From positions 1 to 5,903 of the forward strand of contig CADBPH010000014.1 of assembly GCA_902796455.1 (NCBI GenBank): 5,903 nucleotides of DNA, in the 5' to 3' direction. The stretch's first letter is position 1. Every line of letters starts with the position of its first letter. The notes below the pieces were generated by a model. It saw only the letters and a list, made by a program, of their open reading frames with translations. It was not told where the DNA came from and ran no database searches. Below, one piece after another: positions 1 to 5,902 of the stretch. The translations under genes and the position numbers were made by a program. This DNA is from an uncultured Bacteroidia bacterium (GTDB lineage Bacteria; Bacteroidota; Bacteroidia; Bacteroidales; UBA932).

Positions 1-1929
1 AGCCGTGCCAAACGCAGCATGAGTCTGGGCGGTGTGAAAGGCGATGCCAGTTTTATCCAGAGTATCCGTACTTATCCGGTCAATACGGAAGTGACCGTGA
101 CCAAGACGTATTCATACAATGCTTCCGGCGGCGGCCCCAGTGTGCTTGGCCAGGGAGGCGGTCCGCTTCCGGCCGGTATGGAGACCGGCAATGTGACCCT
201 GGTCCTGAATACCTCCATGGTCCTGCTTCCGAAGGAACCGATGCAGCAGCGCCTGTTCGATCCGCGTGTGGGGTATTTCGCGGATGGTTACAGCAAGTTC
301 TCGGATGAGCAGCAGGGCGTTGAAAGTGTCCGGTTCATTACCCGCTGGCGTCTGGAAGCCCGTCCGGAGGACCGGGAACGCCAGAAGCGGGGAGAACTCG
401 TGGAGCCCATCAAACCGATTGTCTATTACATCGATCCTGCGACGCCGAAGCGTTGGCGGAAATACCTGATCGCCGGCGTGAACGACTGGCAGGTCGCCTT
501 TGAACAGGCCGGATGGAAGAATGCCATCCATGCCGAAGAATGGCCGGAGAATGATACGACGATGAGCCTGGAGGATGCCCGGTTCTCGGTCATCCGCTAT
601 CTGGCTTCGCCGATTGCGAATGCCTATGGCCCGAATGTGCATGACCCGCGCTCGGGTGAGATTCTGGAAAGCCATATCGGATGGTACCACAATGTGATGA
701 CGCTGGTCCATGACTGGTATCAGGTACAGGCCGGCGCCGTCGATCCGCGTGCCCGCAAGATCAAATTCGACGACGAACTGATGGGTGACCTGATCCGCTT
801 TGTTTCCTCGCACGAGGTCGGTCATACCCTGGGATTGCGCCACAATATGGGCTCCAGCAGCCAGACGCCGGTAGAAAAACTCCGGGACAAGGAGTGGGTG
901 GAAGCCCATGGCCATACGGTCAGTATCATGGACTATGCGCGGTTTAATTATGTCGCTCAGCCTGAGGATAATATCGGGAAGGCCGGGCTCTATCCGCGGA
1001 TCAATGATTATGACAAATGGGCGATCGAATACGGCTACAAGCCGACGGATTTCAAGACCCCGAAGGAAGACCATCTCTATTGGAACAAGGTGATTATCGA
1101 ACGGCTGGGCGCCAATCCCCGGCTCTGGTTCGGCGGGGAAGGATTTGATGCCGACCCGCGTGCCCAGCGCGAGGACTTGGGTGACGATGCCGTTGCGGCC
1201 AGCACGTATGGCATCCTGAACCTCAAGCGCACCATCACGCAGATTCCCGAGTGGAACACGGAAGAAGCGGATATGTACCGCCATGTTTCCCGTATGTACG
1301 ATGCTGTCCTTGGGCAGTACAACCGCTATCTGGGACATGTCGCCGCCAATATCGGAGGGCGTTACGTAACTTACAAGAGTATCGAACAGACGGGACCGGT
1401 CTACGAAGCGGTTCCGAAAGAGCGGCAGAAGGATGCTCTCAAGTGGTTGAATGAGAATTTGTTCCAGAAACCTTCCTGGCTGGTTGACCTCCCGTATATC
1501 TATAATTTGACCGATACTCCGGATAACGCGTTGTATAAATCCATCAACGCAATTGTCAGCGCTTCCGGACTGTTGAGTCTGGGCAAGATCAACCGGCTGG
1601 ATCAGTATGCCCGCAATGATTCCTCCAATTATACACCGGAAGAATATCTGTCTGATTTGTACGGATATGTGTTTGTCGAATTGGAAAAAGGCCGTGCTGT
1701 TGACAGTTACCGCCGGTATCTGCAGCGCCGGTATGTCACATCCGCGCTCGAAATGGTGAATCTCCCGACTTCCGCCTCTTATGATGCCCGCATCTATGTC
1801 CTGGCGCAGTTGAAGGAAATCCAGAAGAAAGCGGCGAAGGCAAAGTCTTCGGATGCCGCAACCAAGGCCCACTGGCAAGCGATTGCCAGCCAGATTGAAG
1901 ATGGCCTGAAACCCGCGAAGAAGGGCTAG
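1..1929 (+). CDS. Zinc-dependent Met-zincin metalloprotease (DUF5117/DUF4953 type), 5'-truncated by window edge
   Basis: The reading frame is open from base 1 (first codons read S-R-A-K-R-S before the Met at 19), so that Met is internal and the true start lies upstream; 642 residues are visible. The zinc site HEVGHTLGLRHN is at visible residues 271-282, matching HExxHxxGxxH with ligands H271, H275 and H281 and catalytic E272. A Met-turn-like S-I-M-D-Y follows, with Met at residue 310, which makes this a metzincin. Residues 1 to about 135 look like the end of the DUF5117 region, the catalytic domain starts near the YYIDPATPKRW segment (about 137), and the helical C-terminal part contains the YTPEEYLSDLYGYVF segment. 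Family members are usually secreted or lipid-anchored Bacteroidota proteins of about 800-900 residues, so roughly the first 200 are missing here. The peptide substrate is unknown. It ends in TAG and converges on the minus-strand lipoprotein gene 6 bases away. Family call is strong; physiological role is not known. Confidence 0.93.
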   Translation, partial: SRAKRSMSLGGVKGDASFIQSIRTYPVNTEVTVTKTYSYNASGGGPSVLGQGGGPLPAGMETGNVTLVLNTSMVLLPKEPMQQRLFDPRVGYFADGYSKFSDEQQGVESVRFITRWRLEARPEDRERQKRGELVEPIKPIVYYIDPATPKRWRKYLIAGVNDWQVAFEQAGWKNAIHAEEWPENDTTMSLEDARFSVIRYLASPIANAYGPNVHDPRSGEILESHIGWYHNVMTLVHDWYQVQAGAVDPRARKIKFDDELMGDLIRFVSSHEVGHTLGLRHNMGSSSQTPVEKLRDKEWVEAHGHTVSIMDYARFNYVAQPEDNIGKAGLYPRINDYDKWAIEYGYKPTDFKTPKEDHLYWNKVIIERLGANPRLWFGGEGFDADPRAQREDLGDDAVAASTYGILNLKRTITQIPEWNTEEADMYRHVSRMYDAVLGQYNRYLGHVAANIGGRYVTYKSIEQTGPVYEAVPKERQKDALKWLNENLFQKPSWLVDLPYIYNLTDTPDNALYKSINAIVSASGLLSLGKINRLDQYARNDSSNYTPEEYLSDLYGYVFVELEKGRAVDSYRRYLQRRYVTSALEMVNLPTSASYDARIYVLAQLKEIQKKAAKAKSSDAATKAHWQAIASQIEDGLKPAKKG

Positions 1930-1935
1930 CAGCTG

Positions 1936-2415
1936 TTATTTGATCCGGATGCTCATGGAGCGGATCTGTTGCCATCCGGATTGGTCGGTCAGCCGGATCA
2001 TGAAGTGGTATTCTCCCGGATCGATGTCCGTCGGCACGGGAATCTTGACGACAGCGTCATAGGAGGCCGCTGCGGAAGGGATGGTAAAATCCTTGTTGTA
2101 AATCCACGGATTGACGGGCGTCTTGGAGGCATCCTGCCGGCACTCACCGGCCTCCGTGCTGTGCGTATGGTGGTCGAAATTGTGGTGGATTTCCAGGTTG
2201 TAGGCGCCCAGTGCGGCATTGTCCCGGAAAGAATAGGCGAACGGGATGACGTCGCCCCGTTCGAATTCCTGGCAGTTCAGCGGGCAGGTCGCATCACCGG
2301 CAGACAGGATTTCCGGCGGTTGGGTATCTTTGTCGGCCGCATTGTCACATCCGCCCAGCAGCAGGAATCCCAGCAGGCCGGCGCCCAGCAGATGGATCAT
2401 TTTCAGGGTTTTCAT
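1936..2415 (-). CDS. Small lipoprotein with His/Cys-rich DUF4625-like domain
   Basis: A 159-residue protein with a lipoprotein signal peptide: K2 and K5, a hydrophobic stretch from about 6 to 20, and lipobox L-G-G-C with the lipidated Cys at 23. The residues after it (D-N-A-A-D-K-D) are acid-rich, which could act as a surface-export signal in Bacteroidota, though no exact known signal is present. The mature part looks like a single beta-sandwich of the DUF4625 type: PPEI near 33-36, C44 and C48 in the C-PLN-C segment, the motif HHNFDHHTH at 77-85, C92, and a final strand pair with PGEYHFMIRLTD (133-144). The His cluster and three mature-region Cys suggest metal binding, which is inference. 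It is the last gene of the minus-strand cluster, 12 bases after the other lipoprotein gene. No strong Shine-Dalgarno is visible, which is usual in this phylum. Family assignment is from remembered domain pattern, not a search. Confidence 0.85.
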   Translation of the reverse strand: MKTLKMIHLLGAGLLGFLLLGGCDNAADKDTQPPEILSAGDATCPLNCQEFERGDVIPFAYSFRDNAALGAYNLEIHHNFDHHTHSTEAGECRQDASKTPVNPWIYNKDFTIPSAAASYDAVVKIPVPTDIDPGEYHFMIRLTDQSGWQQIRSMSIRIK

Positions 2416-2427
2416 CAGCGTAAGAGA

Positions 2428-2847
2428 TTAATCGACGATTCGGATCGTGGCGTGTGCCGTGGTGGTCTGCTCCAGCATATCGATGACCGTAAGCACGAGA
2501 TCATATTTCCCGTTGGGCGCTTTCTCCGGGATGTCGATGTGCTCATGGAATTCCGCGTTTTTCACGCCGATATATTTTCCCGACGTGTATGAAGCCGTAA
2601 AGCCGTAGCGGTTTAGTCCGCTGCCTTCCTGCTGGATAATGACGAGTTCGATCTGCTGGATGATTCCGGGCGCGTTGATTTCGGCCTCCAGGTGCATTTC
2701 TTCGCCTTTGACGGCCACCTGGCTGTCCTCCTCTCCCACTTCAGTCAAGATAACGGTCGGTGCCGGGGATTGTTCTATGCTACAAGATAAGGTGAAGAAG
2801 GCCGCAAGGGCCAGGGAAAAGAGGGTAATAAAAGCTTTTGTTTTCAT
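2428..2847 (-). CDS. Small lipoprotein, probably a divergent DUF4625-like paralogue
   Basis: A 139-residue protein with a lipoprotein signal peptide: K2 and K4, hydrophobic core about 5-20, lipobox T-L-S-C with Cys at 22. The mature part is predicted to be a beta-sandwich: a P-rich linker, a strand region with MHLEAEI (51-57) and IIQQIELVII (62-71), an F-HEH-IDIP stretch at 100-107, and PNGKYDLVLTVID (111-123). That last block resembles the PGEYHFMIRLTD block of the neighbouring lipoprotein, and both proteins begin with M-K-T, so they are likely ancient paralogues. It keeps H52, H101, H103 and H132 but has no Cys after the lipobox and lacks the dense His motif of its neighbour. It starts 12 bases after the TonB-dependent receptor stop and ends 12 bases before the next start, so co-translation in one operon is likely. 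A role as surface or periplasmic partner of the receptor is inference. Confidence 0.82.
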   Translation of the reverse strand: MKTKAFITLFSLALAAFFTLSCSIEQSPAPTVILTEVGEEDSQVAVKGEEMHLEAEINAPGIIQQIELVIIQQEGSGLNRYGFTASYTSGKYIGVKNAEFHEHIDIPEKAPNGKYDLVLTVIDMLEQTTTAHATIRIVD

Positions 2848-2859
2848 TATTCCGTTGTT

Positions 2860-4944
2860 TTAAAATTCTATGCCCACTAGCAGGGCGGCGTTGATACCGG
2901 GCTCGGGAATCCCGATGAGCCGGTAATAACTGGTATGGTCATAATAGCGTCGGTTCAACAGGTTTTCAACCTGGAGACCAACCTTGAAGCGCATGTCCCC
3001 GGCTTGGAATTCCTTGCCGGTGGCCAGGTTGAGGGTACAGTATCCGTCGGTGGGCTTTTCCGGCGGGACGATGTCATCCTGACGGCCAGCCACGCGGACA
3101 TCCAGGGAAAGATACCCGTCGGTCAGAAACGTGTATTTGACAATCAGGTCTCCGGCCCATGGCGGGGAGAAGGGGAGGGCGTAACCTTTCTTGTCCCCGG
3201 ACATCTGGCGTGAATATAGGTATTCTCCGCGGATTTCCGCTTCGAAACCGGCAGGAAGTTGCCATTGCGCATCCACCTCGAACCCGCTTCTCAGGACAGC
3301 GCATTGCGTATAGGCATACATTTGAAGCCCTTCGTAATACTGGGCGGAGGGATTCAGGTAGATATAGTTCGGGAACAAGTTGACGAACGGGTCGAGCCGC
3401 AGCGAGAGTTTATCTGACAGCCAATTGATGCCGGCATCCAGCTGATAGGATTCTTCCGGATCGAGATCCGGATTCCCTTTTTCATAGCGGAAGATGTGGT
3501 AGTTGACCCCGTCGGCCCCGAGTTCCTTCGGGATCGGAATCCGGAAACTTTTGCCCAGATTGGCTTTCAGCACCCATTTCCCGGGGCTGAAATTGACTCC
3601 TGCGGACCAGGTCAGGCTGCGGAAGCTGCGCCGGCTTTCGGAAGCGCGTTCCTTGTAGGTTGCGGCACCGGTTTCATCCGGGGTCGCATACCAGTCCGTA
3701 TACCGGTGGATGCCGGTCCGGGCTGCGTCGAACCGGGCGCCGGCATGGACATGCAGGAGCGGGGACAGGGTGAAGTGGTCGATGGCCGAAAGACCGCCTG
3801 AAAGGGTCTCGAAATCCGGAAGGATGAACCCCCATCCGCCGCGCCGGTTGTGCTGGGATTCCGTATCTGCGCCCAGCTGCAGCTGGTGACGTTCGGACAA
3901 GTCGAACCGGATACCGAGTTTTCCGGTCAGGGTATGTTTGTCGAAACGGCGTTCCAGGTCGTCGGACGGTGCGGGCATGTATCCGTGCGAAATCGGTTCC
4001 GAATGCTCTTCCCGGAGATTGTGCTGCCACGCCAGGTCGCCGTCCAGCACGACCCCTTCGCCGTGCCAGTGGCTGTGGTTGTGGACCGTCAAATGGCTGA
4101 CACTTTGCCAGGGCAGGTCGATGTCCCGCCGGGAGGCGTCGTAGTCGATTTCCGACAGCCGGACTTCCAGCCCGTGTGCGTCCGCGAAAAAGCCGCTTTT
4201 GGCGAAGGTTTCCGAAATCTTGAAATCATTGCGGAAACGGGGACCGACATATCCCAGCGTCAGGCTGGCATCCCGTTCAAAGCCGGCCGTATTGCGGAGC
4301 CGGCCGCCCTCCAGCGGAATCTGGTAGGAATAATATTCGATATAATCCGCAGGGACTGTATAGTCGCCATAATCACTGCCTGTCAGGTGGAAGCGCCAGA
4401 AAAAGCGCTCCTTCCGCCCTTCCAGGCGCGCAGACAGCCCGAGGGAGGCGTTGTTGCTGCGTCCCAGGAACTGGATGCGCCCCTGCAACGGATTGACCGG
4501 CAGGTAGTTCGTATATATGCTCAGGACGCCCCCGATGGCATCCGACCCGTAAAATAGGGCGGCCGGCCCCTTGAGGACCTCGATGCGGTCAATGGCGAAC
4601 TGGTCGATTTCCAGTCCATGGTCATCCCCCCATTGCTGTCCTTCGTGCTTGATGCCGTCGACCGTGACGGCGATGCGGTTGAAGCCCAATCCCCGGATGG
4701 CCGGCTTGGACTGTCCGGACCCGATACTGCGGGACTGGACGCCGGGAATGGTCCTCAGGCTCTGCATCAGCGTGCCCGAGAAATTGTTTTCGATAAAGTC
4801 CCTGCCGATTTCGACGCTCCCCAGGGTGGTATGCATCAATTCCTGCCTGCGGGACTCGCCGTAAACGGTGAGTTCTTTCAACGCAAGCGTGGTGTCAGGC
4901 CCTGCGGAAAACGTCATGACGGCGGCCAGGATGGTTGCAATCAT
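2860..4944 (-). CDS. TonB-dependent outer-membrane receptor, candidate metal or metal-complex importer
   Basis: A 694-residue receptor. A short hydrophobic leader (1-14, probable cleavage near S-A-G) is followed by a candidate TonB box in the K-E-L-T-V-Y-G segment (23-29). The plug domain spans about 35-150, with SLRTIPGVQSRS (62-73), PAIRGLGFNRIAVTVDG (81-97) and IEVLKGPAALFYGSDAIGG (121-139). The remainder is the 22-strand barrel, ending in a C-terminal Phe as expected for BAM-assembled barrels, with NLLNRRYYD near 661-669. There is no CarboxypepD_reg N-terminal extension, so this is not a SusC-type glycan importer; size and layout fit the BtuB/FepA/ZnuD-like class. His-rich stretches occur at 284-294 (five His), 308-320 (H308, H314, H320) and in a plug loop EGQQWGDDHG with H100 and H109. 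These suggest a metal or metallated ligand. The start is fixed by an in-frame TGA 18 bases upstream with no alternative start between. It lies 35 bases after the small Cys/His protein gene and 12 before the lipoprotein gene. Confidence 0.94.
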   Translation of the reverse strand: MIATILAAVMTFSAGPDTTLALKELTVYGESRRQELMHTTLGSVEIGRDFIENNFSGTLMQSLRTIPGVQSRSIGSGQSKPAIRGLGFNRIAVTVDGIKHEGQQWGDDHGLEIDQFAIDRIEVLKGPAALFYGSDAIGGVLSIYTNYLPVNPLQGRIQFLGRSNNASLGLSARLEGRKERFFWRFHLTGSDYGDYTVPADYIEYYSYQIPLEGGRLRNTAGFERDASLTLGYVGPRFRNDFKISETFAKSGFFADAHGLEVRLSEIDYDASRRDIDLPWQSVSHLTVHNHSHWHGEGVVLDGDLAWQHNLREEHSEPISHGYMPAPSDDLERRFDKHTLTGKLGIRFDLSERHQLQLGADTESQHNRRGGWGFILPDFETLSGGLSAIDHFTLSPLLHVHAGARFDAARTGIHRYTDWYATPDETGAATYKERASESRRSFRSLTWSAGVNFSPGKWVLKANLGKSFRIPIPKELGADGVNYHIFRYEKGNPDLDPEESYQLDAGINWLSDKLSLRLDPFVNLFPNYIYLNPSAQYYEGLQMYAYTQCAVLRSGFEVDAQWQLPAGFEAEIRGEYLYSRQMSGDKKGYALPFSPPWAGDLIVKYTFLTDGYLSLDVRVAGRQDDIVPPEKPTDGYCTLNLATGKEFQAGDMRFKVGLQVENLLNRRYYDHTSYYRLIGIPEPGINAALLVGIEF

Positions 4945-4979
4945 GCGATTTTTCTTTTGTCAGTTGTCAATAAATGTGT

Positions 4980-5339
4980 TCAGAATGAGATGCAACTGGC
5001 AGGGGCGGGCGGTGCACGTGAATGGAGGGAATGGGGATGGGAGGAGGCGATGCCATCGGCCCGGTCGGCCCTCTCCAGGGAGATCGACCGGTGCAGCGGA
5101 GTCAGCGCCAGGACCAGCGAGAGCAGGAAGGGCAGGCCGATGAAATGGCACAGGACGCATTCCTGCATGCCGGAGGTGGCATTGCTGAGGTGACCGGGGT
5201 GCGGCAAATGGTGCGCACATTGGATACAATCCACGGTATCAGCCGTTTCCGCTTCATGGTGATGGAGGGAAGAAATCAGCAGGGCCGGCAGGAATACTGC
5301 CAGCAAACAGACTGCAAACCATTGTCTTCTTTTTCCCAT
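4980..5339 (-). CDS. Small Cys/His-rich inner-membrane protein with two CxxC motifs
   Basis: A 119-residue protein not recognised as a named family. The N-terminus (G-K-R-R) is basic, followed by a hydrophobic segment at about 7-24; a second hydrophobic segment lies at about 66-82. By the positive-inside rule, residues 25-65 face the periplasm. That loop is dense in metal ligands: H26-H28, C38 and C41 (C-I-Q-C), H43, H44, H47, H50, C61 and C64 (C-V-L-C), H65. The tail from 83 on is Arg/Ser/Pro-rich, adds a few His and ends near C116. The ATG at 5339 is the first plausible start; the same frame stays open upstream but there it overlaps the DUF5692 gene and reads as a non-coding shadow. It precedes the receptor by 35 bases in the same direction. 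Metal binding, redox handling or metal sensing tied to the receptor is inference. If the hydrophobic N-terminus is cleaved, the protein would instead have a single membrane segment. Confidence 0.72.
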   Translation of the reverse strand: MGKRRQWFAVCLLAVFLPALLISSLHHHEAETADTVDCIQCAHHLPHPGHLSNATSGMQECVLCHFIGLPFLLSLVLALTPLHRSISLERADRADGIASSHPHSLHSRAPPAPASCISF

Positions 5340-5347
5340 CAATGGAA

Positions 5348-5355
5348 CAAATATA
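5348..5355 (-). promoter_or_regulatory. Candidate Bacteroidota -7 promoter element for the receptor cluster
   Basis: On the minus strand these bases read TATATTTG, an exact match to the Bacteroidota sigma consensus TAnnTTTG. The element lies just upstream of the small Cys/His protein gene, in the only AT-rich stretch of the intergenic region and downstream of the preceding gene's terminator. No good -33 TTTG is seen at the usual spacing of about 19-21 bases. Only 8 bases separate it from the ATG at 5339, so the mRNA leader would be just a few nucleotides. It could be a chance match in AT-rich DNA. Confidence 0.45.
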
Positions 5356-5387
5356 GCCGTTTTTTTGATAATCCCAGGAAAATGGAC

Positions 5388-5421
5388 AAAAAAAGCGGAG
5401 ATCCTGTCCGGGTCTCCGCTT
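5388..5421 (-). terminator. Intrinsic (Rho-independent) terminator after the DUF5692 gene
   Basis: On the minus strand a perfect 9-base-pair stem (AAGCGGAGA pairing with TCTCCGCTT; plus-strand arms 5393-5401 and 5413-5421) encloses an 11-base loop and runs directly into a T tract (plus-strand A at 5388-5394, 7 bases). It lies 20 bases past the stop codon of the DUF5692-type gene and ahead of the small Cys/His protein gene, so it separates the two transcripts. On the plus strand there is no matching T run right after the stem, so it should act in the minus direction only. Confidence 0.85.
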
Positions 5422-5440
5422 GAAAGACAGCTGCTGCTGA

Positions 5441-5902
5441 TTATACGTCGGCGCGGGCCATGGCGTCTTTGTAGTACTTCTGGTTGATGAACACATCTTC
5501 CTTGTACGGGTTGATGTGCCGTTTGCGCGAAACACAGATGATGTAGCACAGGGCGATGGCATTGGTGATCAGGGCCAGGGCGCTGATGACAGTCATGGCA
5601 GTCGGATCGGCGTTGGCGCTGGTTCCGGCCACGATATTCGCCACGGTCCCGTCCGCATAGGTGGTCGGGAGGACCGCCCAGTTGAAGAACTGCGTTCCGT
5701 CGTGGAACGTCTCCTGGAAGAGCGGGAATACCTGTGCGAACATGCACCAGATGGCCAGGGTGTTGGCGCGGTTCTGGATCCAGCCGCCGCGGTTCCACAG
5801 AAGCGCTGCCACGGTCGGGGCGAGCAGCAGGGCGATACCGCAGTACCAGCTGTGCGTGGGCAGGCAGTTGTAGGTGTAGGCAAAGTTCCAGATGTCGTAG
5901 AT
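5441..5902 (-). CDS. DUF5692-type multi-pass membrane protein, C-terminal part
   Basis: The minus-strand frame enters at the window's right edge and runs 153 residues to a TAA stop; the 5' part lies outside the window. The first visible residues read I-Y-D-I-W-N-F-A-Y-T-Y-N-C-L-P and continue with H-S-W-Y-C-G, matching my memory of the DUF5692 family, a Bacteroidota/Firmicutes integral membrane family of unknown function. Three hydrophobic segments are visible at about 19-37, 48-63 and 102-125. The tail after 125 (SRKRHINPYKEDVF) is basic and likely cytoplasmic. Conserved-looking aromatic and His residues near the first segment could line a pore or bind a ligand, but nothing in the sequence says what it transports or does. 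It has its own terminator, so it is probably not part of the receptor operon. A GTG at 5812 is in frame but is internal, since the family-like sequence continues upstream of it. Confidence 0.82.
   Translation of the reverse strand: MYDIWNFAYTYNCLPTHSWYCGIALLLAPTVAALLWNRGGWIQNRANTLAIWCMFAQVFPLFQETFHDGTQFFNWAVLPTTYADGTVANIVAGTSANADPTAMTVISALALITNAIALCYIICVSRKRHINPYKEDVFINQKYYKDAMARADV

Larger units (their letters stand above)
5340..5440. other. Intergenic region between DUF5692 gene and receptor cluster
   Basis: This 101-base gap is the only substantial non-coding stretch in the window. It holds the minus-strand terminator of the upstream gene (5388-5421) and then an AT-rich segment (about 5341-5390) with the TATATTTG element. 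A single hexamer GATAAT on the plus strand (5367-5372) recalls one third of a Fur box, but there is no second or third copy, so no operator is called. No riboswitch or small-RNA structure is apparent. Confidence 0.6.

Noticed and set aside
112..1878. Long open frame on the minus strand (588 codons) opposite the metalloprotease
   Set aside because: It is antisense to a gene with a clear HExxHxxGxxH motif; its translation shows no domain and has the Arg/Ile-rich look of a mirror frame in GC-rich coding DNA.
1969..2592. Plus-strand open frame of 207 codons across both lipoprotein genes
   Set aside because: It overlaps two genes with textbook lipoprotein signals on the other strand, spans their junction, and its product has no recognisable features.
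3850..4557. Plus-strand open frame of 235 codons inside the receptor gene
   Set aside because: The minus strand encodes conserved receptor barrel sequence here; this frame is a shadow.
4960..5229. Minus-strand open frame of 89 codons overlapping the small membrane protein gene
   Set aside because: It lies in another frame of the same strand, is Pro/Arg-rich without organised segments, and competes with the frame having two membrane segments and two CxxC motifs.
5367..5372. Single GATAAT hexamer resembling part of a Fur box upstream of the cluster
   Set aside because: A Fur site needs about three adjacent hexamers; only one exact copy is present in an AT-rich stretch.
5340..5798. Upstream extension of the small Cys/His protein frame to 5798 (272 codons in total)
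   Set aside because: That part overlaps the DUF5692 coding sequence in another frame, has no domain, and crosses the terminator hairpin; the ATG at 5339 is the sensible start.
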